NCBI GenBank assembly: GCA_946406145.1
Contig: CAMJJL010000001.1
Location: 62,001 to 126,000, forward strand
Direction: 5' to 3'
Length of the DNA stretch: 64,000 nt
Source: an uncultured Clostridia bacterium
GTDB taxonomy: Bacteria > Bacillota > Clostridia > Oscillospirales > Acutalibacteraceae
The position numbers and the translations under genes were made by a program. The notes beneath the pieces were generated by a model. The model saw nothing but the letters and a program-made list of their open reading frames with translations, ran no database searches and was not told the DNA's origin. Positions 42,938-51,371 of this stretch are shown piece by piece (position 1 is the stretch's first letter; each line of letters begins with the position of its first letter).

Positions 42938-43735
42938 ATGTATTATTTTTATGCAAGAGTATCAACACCCAGCCAAAGGATGGAAAGACAGACCGATGCT
43001 TTTATTGATTTTGGTAAAAGCCAATTTGGACTATCAAAGAAAGAAGTAGAAGAAAACACCTACAAAGAGAAATACACAGGGCGAAAGGTAATAGAACGCC
43101 CTCAGTTTATGGAATTACTCAGCAAGGTTAAGACAGGAGATACAATCGTTTTTGATTCTGTTAGCCGTATGAGCCGATCCGCTGAAGAAGGTGTAAACCT
43201 CTATCTTGAATTATTTGATAAGGGGATAAACCTGATCTTCTTAAACGAAAGGCATATTGACACGGAAACTTATAAATCAGCTCTATCAAATAGTGTTGAA
43301 TTGACAGGAGATATTATTGATGATGTATTGAATGGAATTAACAGCTACTTGAAGAAATTAGCCACAAAACAAATCCGTCTTGCATTTGAGCAAGCGCAGA
43401 AAGAAGTTGATGATCTTAGTGATCGAACTTCTAAAGCCTTACAAGCAAAGAAACGGAGAGGTGAGCCAGTAGGCGGTCAAGCACAAATCGGAATGAAGAA
43501 AAAAGTTAAGAAAGCACAACCGATTAAAGACCTGATCTACAAGTATTCAAAAGACTTCAAAGGAACAAACAAAGATGAAGATGTTATAGGCATTATTAAG
43601 AACAAACTGAAAACCTCTCTATCTCGCAATACATATTACAAATATAAAAAGGAACTTGCCGAAGAACTCAGAGAAAGAGAAACAGAGCAGTTAGTCAAAA
43701 CTTTACAGGAGAAACAACCTGATACAACAGAATAA
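42938..43735 (+). CDS. Small serine recombinase / resolvase
   Basis: A 265-residue protein with the resolvase catalytic start YFYARVSTPSQRMERQ (nucleophile Ser), FDSVSRMSRSAEEG and a long E-helix, then a basic C-terminal part (KKRRGEPVGGQAQIGMKKKVKKAQP) instead of a compact HTH. It may resolve element multimers or invert DNA. Inverted repeats at about 42731-42762 upstream (TGTAG...CTACA) could belong to its site. Confidence 0.8.
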   Translation: MYYFYARVSTPSQRMERQTDAFIDFGKSQFGLSKKEVEENTYKEKYTGRKVIERPQFMELLSKVKTGDTIVFDSVSRMSRSAEEGVNLYLELFDKGINLIFLNERHIDTETYKSALSNSVELTGDIIDDVLNGINSYLKKLATKQIRLAFEQAQKEVDDLSDRTSKALQAKKRRGEPVGGQAQIGMKKKVKKAQPIKDLIYKYSKDFKGTNKDEDVIGIIKNKLKTSLSRNTYYKYKKELAEELRERETEQLVKTLQEKQPDTTE

Positions 43736-43756
43736 AGAATTAACCTACAAGATACA

Positions 43757-43790
43757 AGGTGTGGAGCAAACGCAGCTCCACACTTTTTGT
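43757..43790 (+). terminator. Terminator after the serine recombinase
   Basis: GTGTGGAGC / GCTCCACAC with TTTTTGTTTTTG tail. Confidence 0.85.
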
Positions 43791-44190
43791 TTTTGAATAA
43801 ATGATTGTGCGTAGCGGTTAGCATAGGCTAACGGTTGTGATGACGGTAACGAATGTAGTTGATATAGTTGTTATATTGCAGGAATGGCTTGTTTAAGCCA
43901 TTTTATTTTAATTCTTCAAGAGAATATAAATATCATTCACCGATATAGGGTGAGTGATTAAAAGAGAATAAGTTAGCACACACTAACTGTTATACAACAA
44001 TAAAAACCGTTTTTGAACGGTTAAAATTCAACAACTGAGAAAAAGATGAAGCGGTATTTATTGGTAATTCATACAAAATAAAATTTCTCAAAAAATCTGT
44101 TTTAGTTTTTCGACTTAAATTTGTATAATAACTCAGAATAAAAAAATTGCAGATACCAACAGCAATTATCAATAATCAACAACAAAGGAG
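43791..44190. other. 400-nt non-coding region with several inverted repeats
   Basis: Contains GGTTAGC / GGCTAACG, AATGGCTT / AAGCCATT followed by TTATTTT, and AACCGTT / AACGGTT hairpins, then TATAAT at about 44128 and the AAAGGAGGTG site of the next gene. It may hold a recombination site, an origin or regulatory RNA; nothing more is supported. Confidence 0.4.
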
Positions 44191-44199
44191 GTGATACCA

Positions 44200-44541
44200 A
44201 TGAGAAACAATAATACAGACGATTCAATCATGTATACGGTAATCGGTTTACAGGAACTTCAAAAGGAAGTAGCCCGATCCTTAAAAGGCTATACCCTTAA
44301 AGATGTGCAGACCATTTACAGGGCAATCGAAAAGAAAGTAAAGGAGCATCTTGAATCTCAGGATGAAATCACGGTCAGGCTTGCAAGAGGACTAACAATC
44401 TCTTCCACAATTAAGCAACCGAGAACCTATAATGTTTACGGTCAAAAGGTTACTCCTGAACCTAAGAAATGGATTTTTGCAAAGGTGACTCGATGCTACA
44501 ACACGAAGAAAAACAAAGAGTATGATGCTCTATACAACTGA
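44200..44541 (+). CDS. HU-like DNA-binding protein
   Basis: A 113-residue protein whose core (YTLKDVQTIYRAIEKKVKEHLESQDEITVRLARGLTIS...) follows the HU/IHF plan of two helices and a beta arm, and ends in a basic, polar tail. The match is by pattern and not strong. ATG 44200 is chosen because the track's GTG lies in the GGAGGTG ribosome site. It begins a run leading to the helicase gene. Confidence 0.45.
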   Translation: MRNNNTDDSIMYTVIGLQELQKEVARSLKGYTLKDVQTIYRAIEKKVKEHLESQDEITVRLARGLTISSTIKQPRTYNVYGQKVTPEPKKWIFAKVTRCYNTKKNKEYDALYN

Positions 44542-44555
44542 AAGGACTGATTAAA

Positions 44556-44858
44556 ATGTATAGTGTTCCTTACGGAAAGACAGCACAACCGAGAGATGAT
44601 CTTATACTTACTCTTGGAAACGTCTACATTATAAAAGATAAAGACGGTAACGAGGTAGAGGCTACACTTGTTAGACTCGATACCGCTATTCTGAACACTG
44701 TATTATTTACAGTATTTGTCAAGGGACGATTAGCCCGAAAGCAAGTAATTGGCTATCACTACAAGCCAATAGATACCATGTATGATATTAAAGTGGATCA
44801 GATAATTAAAGAAATAGAAAACAGGGCAAGACCTGATTTTAAAGAAGAAACCGACTAA
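44556..44858 (+). CDS. Hypothetical element protein, 100 residues
   Basis: Beta-rich protein (LILTLGNVYIIKDKDGNEVEATLVRLDTAIL) with AAAGGA before the ATG, 14 nt after the HU-like gene. Likely cotranscribed with the replication genes. No family recognised. Confidence 0.55.
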   Translation: MYSVPYGKTAQPRDDLILTLGNVYIIKDKDGNEVEATLVRLDTAILNTVLFTVFVKGRLARKQVIGYHYKPIDTMYDIKVDQIIKEIENRARPDFKEETD

Positions 44859-44892
44859 ACAACAAATTAATTATTCAAGGAGTATTTCTATT

Positions 44893-45297
44893 ATGTGTGC
44901 TACAGAAGTTTTTACAGGAGTTTTTGACAGCGCAGCAGTTGAAAACCTTAGAAAAGAAATAAAATATTGCGAGGATCATATTATTCTTCCTGATATTCCC
45001 AAAGAACAAGTAAAACAAAAAGCTATCGAAATAATTATTGCTCACGGTATTACAAAAGAGAGTATCAAAGGTGTTTCAAAAGAAAATATCGATCAACCTA
45101 TGGGGCTTGAAGATACGATAGAAAAAGAACTTGTCCACTGGATAGCGGATCAGATTGATAAAGAAAATGACGAATTAATAAAACACCACAATATTTATGG
45201 CGGTTATAGAATTACAAGGGATGATTTACGTTGGAAATATAGCTTTATGGTTGATATAAGTTTTGATTTTGTATGTTTTATTAATGAGAATCTTTAG
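44893..45297 (+). CDS. Hypothetical element protein, 134 residues
   Basis: Starts MCATEVFTGVFDSAAVENLR behind AAGGAG. Helical and charged; no recognised motif. Same transcript as the neighbours by spacing. Confidence 0.5.
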   Translation: MCATEVFTGVFDSAAVENLRKEIKYCEDHIILPDIPKEQVKQKAIEIIIAHGITKESIKGVSKENIDQPMGLEDTIEKELVHWIADQIDKENDELIKHHNIYGGYRITRDDLRWKYSFMVDISFDFVCFINENL

Positions 45298-45333
45298 GAT
45301 TTACTATGGAAAAATAAAAGAGGTGATTAGATT

Positions 45334-47061
45334 ATGTATGTTATTGATAGTAAAACTTATGACGAAAAAGGTAACTGCTATGTTACCTACCACAATGACC
45401 TATTAGACGAAATCCGCAACTTAGATGAGGATAACAAGTATAAGAAAGAACTGTTGAGCCTTGAAACAGACTATAACAGAATCATGAATCTCCCTGAGAT
45501 AAAAAAAGACGAGTATTTGCAAGTTGATATTGGAGAAAATACCAGCGCAAGACTTAAAGCCCTGATAATCGACTATAGGAAATATCAGATTATCTCTGCT
45601 ATAAATAAAATCTTCATTATTGATGCAATAATGGGAATAGGCAAAACCTCTTATATTCTGCAACTTCTCAATCATGAAATGTTTTATGAGAGTGTGACCG
45701 AAAACATTTCTACACTTGCCGATAATGGTTATATTACTCCAAAGGTAGCGAAGAAAATTCAAATCAGCAGCACACCAAAAAGATTTATTGCGGTTGTACC
45801 TACCTTAGATGAAGTTAAACGATATAAAGAAGAATTGAAATTTGTAGAAACTTTTGATCCTAAAGATAATTATAAAGACAGGAAACAAAATGAAAAATAT
45901 GTTTCCAAATTAGACAATTTCAAAGATTTAGTTAAGAGAAATCAAAATATTGTTACAACTCATGCATTATTCCAAAAACTTGATAGCGAGGCTATGGAAT
46001 TACTGAAAACCTCTAACTATATTCTCATTATTGACGAAGAATTAAATGTTGTTGATACATATAATGGCGTTAAGAGTAAGGATTTGGATATACTCTTTGA
46101 CACAAAATTAGTATCAACCGATAAAGACGGTTTTCTCATTTGGAATGAGGAAGATGATGATAGACCATTCAAATACGATAATGTTAAAAGGCTATGCCAG
46201 CTTAACAGCCTGATGCTTTATAATAAAGATAGAGAGTCTAAAAAGCTACTGATATGGAACTTCCCTTATCCGATTTTCTCCCTGTTCAAACAAACATTTA
46301 TTCTTACTTATCAATGGAATGGCTCAATTCAAAAAGCATATTTTGATCTGCACAATATTCAGTATGACCATCTTACTCTTAATGGTGAGTTGTACCCTCA
46401 TGATGCAAAATCAGAATTAATGCACCGTCAAAAGCTAAAAAGTCTTATAAACATTTATGATGGTGATTTGAATGATATTGGGGAATCCTATCAAAATCCC
46501 AGAGGTAAAACAACACAGCCATTGTCTAAAAGTTGGTACGAAAAGATGCTTAAAGCATATAAAGAGGATCAAGCTCTTGAAAAAGAAGATGGGTATAAAA
46601 GAAATGGTGGCTTGATAAGATTAAAGAATCATCTCAATAACTATTTAAGACACATTGTTAATGCAAAATCAAGCGATATAATGTGGACATGCTATCAGTA
46701 TTCATTGAGTGATGAAGAAAATGATGATGGTACTAAAAAGAAGATTAAAGCCTTTAAGGATATTTTAGCAAGTAAAGGGTTTACTTCACCAACTTGTTTT
46801 GCAAGCGTAAACTGCAAAGGTACCAATGAATATGGTAGCCGTCATTATTTAGCCTACTTAGCAAACTTCTATATCCAACCTCAAATCACTAACTTCTTTA
46901 AGTATAACGGTATTGAGATAGATACAGATTTATATTCCCTTACCTCACTTCTTCAATGGATTTGGAGATCAGCTATCCGAAATGGTGAACCCATCAATAT
47001 TTATATTCCCTCATTGAGAATGAGAACACTTCTTCAAAAATGGTTAGATGGAGAGATTTAA
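45334..47061 (+). CDS. P-loop replication helicase-like protein
   Basis: A 575-residue protein with Walker A IMGIGKTSYI (about 103-112) and Walker B LIIDEELNVVD (about 232-242), and helicase-like blocks (FIAVVPTLDEVKRYKEE, NIVTTHALFQKL). The C-terminal half contains SITSLLQWIWRSAIRNGEPINIY-like helicase motif VI material (seen as LLQWIWRSAIRNGEP). It fits an element-encoded superfamily 2-type helicase for replication, lying before the primase. GAGGTGA precedes the ATG. Confidence 0.65.
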   Translation: MYVIDSKTYDEKGNCYVTYHNDLLDEIRNLDEDNKYKKELLSLETDYNRIMNLPEIKKDEYLQVDIGENTSARLKALIIDYRKYQIISAINKIFIIDAIMGIGKTSYILQLLNHEMFYESVTENISTLADNGYITPKVAKKIQISSTPKRFIAVVPTLDEVKRYKEELKFVETFDPKDNYKDRKQNEKYVSKLDNFKDLVKRNQNIVTTHALFQKLDSEAMELLKTSNYILIIDEELNVVDTYNGVKSKDLDILFDTKLVSTDKDGFLIWNEEDDDRPFKYDNVKRLCQLNSLMLYNKDRESKKLLIWNFPYPIFSLFKQTFILTYQWNGSIQKAYFDLHNIQYDHLTLNGELYPHDAKSELMHRQKLKSLINIYDGDLNDIGESYQNPRGKTTQPLSKSWYEKMLKAYKEDQALEKEDGYKRNGGLIRLKNHLNNYLRHIVNAKSSDIMWTCYQYSLSDEENDDGTKKKIKAFKDILASKGFTSPTCFASVNCKGTNEYGSRHYLAYLANFYIQPQITNFFKYNGIEIDTDLYSLTSLLQWIWRSAIRNGEPINIYIPSLRMRTLLQKWLDGEI

Positions 47062-47620
47062 TATAATTTGCCGTAACGAAGTGTAGGCAGACAAGCGAAG
47101 CGAAACGAAGTGTAGCGGAGTGCGTCAGTCTTAATGACAGTATTGTGCTACCCCCATCTTCACCGTTTCGCTTCGCTCACGGTACGCCCCCTCTAAGGGG
47201 CTGAAGAACGGCTTGCTTCGCAATCCGTAATCAATTTTAATAAGGTTTTCCACTACTCAAAAATCATTGATTTGTCACCGTTTTTTGAAAAAGTGGTGAC
47301 AAAACGCAAAAAAAATGGCTTATCCATGCGGTTTTTGAGGGGTTAATCTTAAAGAAAGAGAAAAAATATTATTAAATAAAAATTGAATAAAAATAGAAAG
47401 AAAATACACGCAAAATTTCACCGAACAAGGCGGTTCATTTTGCTACCAATGCGGAGGGAAAGAATCTCTTTGATAGTGGACTGAAATCTCTTTTAGACAA
47501 ATATCTCGACCATCTAAGGAGTTTTCTTTCTCCCGAATTGGTAAGGATTTGAACGCCGTAGGCGAAGCCGAAGGTGTGAAGAATCCGTTATTAAAGATCA
47601 AGTAGATTAGGAGTGATTGA
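47062..47620. other. 560-nt non-coding region with inverted repeats, candidate origin
   Basis: A locally GC-rich patch with GCGAAGCGAAACG at 47095-47107 and its exact complement at 47164-47176; a second repeat TTGTCACC / GGTGACAA at 47272-47302 with T/A-rich inner arms; a 25-nt segment (47311-47335) also present at 31167-31191; and a third long imperfect pairing between about 47441-47465 and 47525-47545. It lies between helicase and primase genes, a good place for a replication origin or transfer origin. Confidence 0.45.
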
Positions 47621-49219
47621 ATGAGTAAAAAAATCAATAATCAAGAAAAAGTGACTGTGAGAATATCAGGAACATTAAGGCGAAAGATTGATGAGTCAAT
47701 CCAACAGAAGGTAGTAAGTAAGAATCTATTACTTCTGCTTTGTAACTACTACTACCATCAAATTGTTTACAAAACCCCTGATGAAGATGAAGTACAGGCA
47801 TATCTTGAATTACTGAATAGCGTTTCTGATCTGGTGAAAAAGCATGAGGGCAATAATGCTGTAGAATACCTAAAAGCTGTTAAGGTAGCAGTAGACAGTA
47901 ATTACCCCTTATCTAAGAAGCATCTTATGACTACTAAACAGGTTAAGCAATTAGAAGGATTATTAAATGGAGAGTACACCTACATAAGTAATTATATAAG
48001 AGATGTACTTGTGAAGTTGACAGGTAAAAGTGGAGCTTTGGATAAAAAGGATCTGAAACTTTATATTCTTGAAAATGATAAGGTTGAGTTTATTCTTTCT
48101 AATATCGGATGTGACCATATAAGATATGTCAGTAATCCTAAAGGTGATGACTACTACCAATGCACTAATCCTGATGGTGGCTACAATGAACACGCAGTAA
48201 GGGTATATACCAATGAATATTTGAATGTTCAAGACTTCACAAGGAATTTAGGTGATGTAGCTGATATATTTACTCTTGTGCAGCTTGCAAAAGGATTTGA
48301 TTTTGGACACGCATTACTCTATGTCAATCAAATCTTAGGCTTGTCTAATCTTTCGGATGAGGATTTAAGGTTGCTTAGTATTGATACTGAAGCTAAGAAA
48401 GTTGAGAGAAAGCAATATCAGCAAAAGAAAAAAGAATCCAAAAAGCAAGAGGAACGCAGATTATACCGTGAAGCATTAGAGAAAGATGAAAAGACCTATA
48501 ATCAAGCTGAACCGCTTTTATTTGAAGATTGGTATAAAGAGGGTATATGTTTTGAGTCTGTCCGTAGAATGTTTGGAATTAAGTGGTATGAGTATGATGG
48601 TAAATACCAACAAATCATATTCCCGATTAAAGAGTGGAGTACAGGGCGAGTAGTAGCCTATCAAAGAAGGCTGATCTATGACAAGAGTAAGGAACAGTTG
48701 AGGCTTGCTTGTGGTCAACCTAAATATCTTCTTACTGAGGGATATAACAAAAATCAAAATCTGTATGGACTTTGGGAAAACTATGACGAGATTATAGAGA
48801 ATAGGCGTATGATTATCTATGAATCTCCGAAGTCAGTTATGAAAAGATGGGTAAAGCAGGATCATACCGCTGTTGCAATTCAAGGTAAATCTATTTCTTG
48901 GGAACAGGCAGGTATTATCAATCATATTGCAGAGTGCATTTATAACAAAGATTATATGAGAGTTGAAAACGGCGAAGAAGGAGTAGTTTATACGCCTCTT
49001 GAAGTTGTTGTTGCTTTGGACAGCGATGTGGATGAGTATGATGTTAGGAATGTTTGCAAGGCTATTCGTAGGCATAGTAGAGAGCATTTTAATATTAGTT
49101 ATATCTACGATAAAAGAGGAATTTTAAAGAATCATGAATCTCCTGCTGATACAAATAGAAAGAATTTTGATACTTTGCTAAAAAATAGATCAAACTATAT
49201 AAACTATAGAGATTGGTGA
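47621..49219 (+). CDS. DnaG-type primase
   Basis: A 532-residue protein. The DnaG catalytic core is visible as IIFPIKEWSTGRVVAYQRR, PKYLLTEGYNKNQNLYGL and the toprim residues in MIIYESPKSVMK (about 395) and VVALDSDVDEYD (about 465). A CHC2-like part before it (CDHIRYVSNPKGDDYYQC) has few cysteines, so zinc binding is reduced. The N-terminal 150 residues look like an extra DNA-binding region. It primes replication of the element, together with the upstream helicase-like gene. Confidence 0.8.
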   Translation: MSKKINNQEKVTVRISGTLRRKIDESIQQKVVSKNLLLLLCNYYYHQIVYKTPDEDEVQAYLELLNSVSDLVKKHEGNNAVEYLKAVKVAVDSNYPLSKKHLMTTKQVKQLEGLLNGEYTYISNYIRDVLVKLTGKSGALDKKDLKLYILENDKVEFILSNIGCDHIRYVSNPKGDDYYQCTNPDGGYNEHAVRVYTNEYLNVQDFTRNLGDVADIFTLVQLAKGFDFGHALLYVNQILGLSNLSDEDLRLLSIDTEAKKVERKQYQQKKKESKKQEERRLYREALEKDEKTYNQAEPLLFEDWYKEGICFESVRRMFGIKWYEYDGKYQQIIFPIKEWSTGRVVAYQRRLIYDKSKEQLRLACGQPKYLLTEGYNKNQNLYGLWENYDEIIENRRMIIYESPKSVMKRWVKQDHTAVAIQGKSISWEQAGIINHIAECIYNKDYMRVENGEEGVVYTPLEVVVALDSDVDEYDVRNVCKAIRRHSREHFNISYIYDKRGILKNHESPADTNRKNFDTLLKNRSNYINYRDW

Positions 49220-49354
49220 GTAATATGATAAACTTTTCCAAAAGAAGAATAGCAGTAGCGGATTGCGTGTGATCCGCTACTGCACAAAATAAACAAGAAA
49301 GGAATTTTACGCCTATAAGTTAATGAATTTATAATGTAAATATTGGTGAATACA

Positions 49355-49585
49355 ATGAACGAGAGTGTTATTGATGTAAGACTTCCGAGAATGAGAACAA
49401 TTCCGAAAGCGTATGATGAAATTAAAAAGATTGATCCTGATACTTCATTAAGTATGAGATCATTTAGAAAGTTAATCGGTAGTGGTCAAATTCCTACAAA
49501 GACGGTAGGGAATAAGGTATTAATCAATCTTGACTTGCTATTCAACTGGTTATCATGTTATAATGATACCGCTACTGGTGCTTAA
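49355..49585 (+). CDS. xis: Excisionase-like HTH protein
   Basis: A 76-residue protein with a MerR/excisionase-type HTH (SMRSFRKLIGSGQIPTKTVGNKVLINLDLLFNWL). I use ATG 49355 rather than the track's TTG. It lies 22 nt before the integrase gene, the usual place for a recombination directionality factor. Confidence 0.75.
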   Translation: MNESVIDVRLPRMRTIPKAYDEIKKIDPDTSLSMRSFRKLIGSGQIPTKTVGNKVLINLDLLFNWLSCYNDTATGA

Positions 49586-49607
49586 TTTCAGAAAAGAGGT
49601 TAAGCAC

Positions 49608-50873
49608 ATGATCAAACCCACAAAAAGAGTATCAAAGAAAACTGGTGAAGTATCATATCTGTTAAGGGTTAATCTTGGTTTTGTGAATGGTGAGCAGATC
49701 ATAAAGTCAAAGACTTGGAAACCCGATAGAAAGATGACACCAAACAAAATGGATGAGGAGGCACTAAAACAATTAGTCTTATTTGAGCAAGAAGCTATAG
49801 CCGAGTATGAAGCTGAGTTACAGCGAGAAGCAGAGCAAAAGCGACTTGAAGCCGAAGAACAACTAAAACAGGATGATTTTGTTGTGTATGCTAAAGAGCA
49901 TATTACTTTTGAAATGTTGGCTGATGAATGGTTAGCAGATCAGGAGGATAGTAAAGAAATGAAACACAGCAGCTTGCAACGAATGAAAAGTTGTAAGGAG
50001 CGTACCTATTCCGCTATCGGTAATATATTGGTAAGTAAACTGTGTTACAGGGATATAAAGTCTTTCATTACTTCTTTAGCAAAAGATGGCATTAACAAAT
50101 TTACTGGTAAAGGGTTATCACAGAAAACGCAAAAGCATTATCTAACATTTATTAGTGATGTATTAAACTATGCGAGAGATTGCGGTTATATAGATAATAA
50201 CCCTTGCGTAAATTACAAGTTTAAGAAAAAAGAGAAAAAAGAAGTAACTGCATATTCTCTTGATGAGGTAATGTTATTGTTATCCGTTATTAATGATAAA
50301 GCCCCTATTGAGTATAAGTTATTCTATAATCTTCTTGCGTTTTGTGGTTTACGGCGTGGAGAGTGTTTAGGTTTAGAGTTTGGTGATGTTGATTATAAAA
50401 AGTCAGTTATATCAATCAATCGAACCTCTAACTATCATGTTGGTTATGGTATATATACCGACACACCGAAAACTCTATCCAGTTATCGGTCATTAAAAGT
50501 CGATCCTTTTTTGATTGATATGATAAAGCAGTTAAAAGCCGAAAGAAAACAACAGGCTATTGATTGTGGCGATCAATGGGTATCAAATGATAGGTTGTTT
50601 GTTAATTGGTGTGGCAAGCCGTTAAGCCCGAATATACCCCACAAATGGCTACAGCGATTTTGTGAAAAAGAGAATTTACCTTTTCATGGGTTACATAGTT
50701 TTCGGCATTTCACAGCAACACAGTTAATAGCAAGCGGTGTTGATATTAAAAGAGTATCAAACTTTTTAGGTCATAGTCAAACAAGCACCACATTAAATAC
50801 CTATGTTCACGCAGTACAACAGGTAAATGAAGATGCTTGTAATACCCTTGCAGGACTGTTAAAAACAGAGTGA
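49608..50873 (+). CDS. int: Tyrosine integrase of the element
   Basis: A 421-residue recombinase. An arm-binding/AP2-like start and an unusually long charged helix (about residues 55-90) are followed by a core-binding domain (FEMLADEWLADQ...) and the catalytic domain with Arg in CGLRRGEC, HSFRH and LGHSQTSTTLNTYVH (Tyr). It integrates the element into the tRNA-Ser 3' end about 115 nt downstream. ATG 49608 follows AGAGGT; the track's extra 26 residues overlap the excisionase gene. Confidence 0.9.
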   Translation: MIKPTKRVSKKTGEVSYLLRVNLGFVNGEQIIKSKTWKPDRKMTPNKMDEEALKQLVLFEQEAIAEYEAELQREAEQKRLEAEEQLKQDDFVVYAKEHITFEMLADEWLADQEDSKEMKHSSLQRMKSCKERTYSAIGNILVSKLCYRDIKSFITSLAKDGINKFTGKGLSQKTQKHYLTFISDVLNYARDCGYIDNNPCVNYKFKKKEKKEVTAYSLDEVMLLLSVINDKAPIEYKLFYNLLAFCGLRRGECLGLEFGDVDYKKSVISINRTSNYHVGYGIYTDTPKTLSSYRSLKVDPFLIDMIKQLKAERKQQAIDCGDQWVSNDRLFVNWCGKPLSPNIPHKWLQRFCEKENLPFHGLHSFRHFTATQLIASGVDIKRVSNFLGHSQTSTTLNTYVHAVQQVNEDACNTLAGLLKTE

Positions 50874-50910
50874 AAGCTCTAAATTATGAACAAAATTATG
50901 AACAAAAGCA

Positions 50911-51010
50911 AAATGGAGCAGTATTGGAAGTAAAAGAAAAACCCCGATAATGGCTTATACAAGCCAAAATCAGGGAATTTCAGGTGTTGGCGTAGAGTGA
51001 GGGATTTGAA
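50911..51010. repeat. Right end of the element with attR
   Basis: Includes a terminator-like hairpin (TGGCTT / AAGCCA) after the integrase and the 23-bp core (50988-51010) that is also the 3' end of tRNA-Ser. The whole about 100 bp recurs at 30462-30560. Confidence 0.8.
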
Positions 51011-51077
51011 CCCTCGGTACCTGAAAAGGTACACAGCATTTCCAGTGCTGCTCCTTCGGCCACTCGGACAACTCTAC
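50991..51077 (-). tRNA. tRNA-Ser (anticodon GGA)
   Basis: An 87-nt minus-strand tRNA with acceptor arms GTAGAGT / ACTCTAC, the long variable arm typical of serine tRNA, anticodon loop CTGGAAA, T-loop GTTCAAATC and an encoded CCA (50988-50990). The element's core overlaps the acceptor and T-arm, so the gene is restored on integration. Confidence 0.95.
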
Positions 51078-51371
51078 GTGTGGTCAAATGATAATCGGCA
51101 TACGCCTTTTTCAGTTGCTCAACTATTATATACAATTTCTCCTGAAAAATCAAGTCTTTTTTCAAAAATCTTTATCTTTCAGATTTCCGCAAGTAGCATA
51201 AAATATATACATCTTCTGTTTTATATCAGCGTAGGAGGAGGGGGTTACCTAAGTTCCCCTCCAAACAGTCCTTGACAGTCTGAATAAAGGGCAGCGAAAA
51301 AGGCGCTCACTGTATTTGAGGTGCGAACGTTATTTGAGAGAGTGTGTCCGGAGATCGACGATTGAAATCTA

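Larger units (their letters stand above)
30538..51010. mobile_element. Integrated element in tRNA-Ser(GGA), about 20.5 kb
   Basis: Bounded by 23-bp direct repeats (30538-30560 and 50988-51010) that equal the CCA/acceptor/T-arm end of tRNA-Ser. Integrase and excisionase lie next to attR. The DNA is distinctly AT-rich against its flanks. Contents: regulators, lone phage tail gene, type I toxin-antitoxin candidate, secreted dockerin protein, ArdC-like gene, serine recombinase, HU-like, helicase-like and primase genes. No relaxase, coupling protein, VirB4, capsid or terminase gene was recognised, so neither a complete ICE nor a complete prophage; satellite-like or mobilisable element is the best reading. 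Confidence 0.85.

Noticed and set aside
30561-50990. Conjugation genes in the element
   Set aside because: I looked for relaxase (HUH or MobA type), coupling protein and VirB4 motifs in all long frames and saw none.
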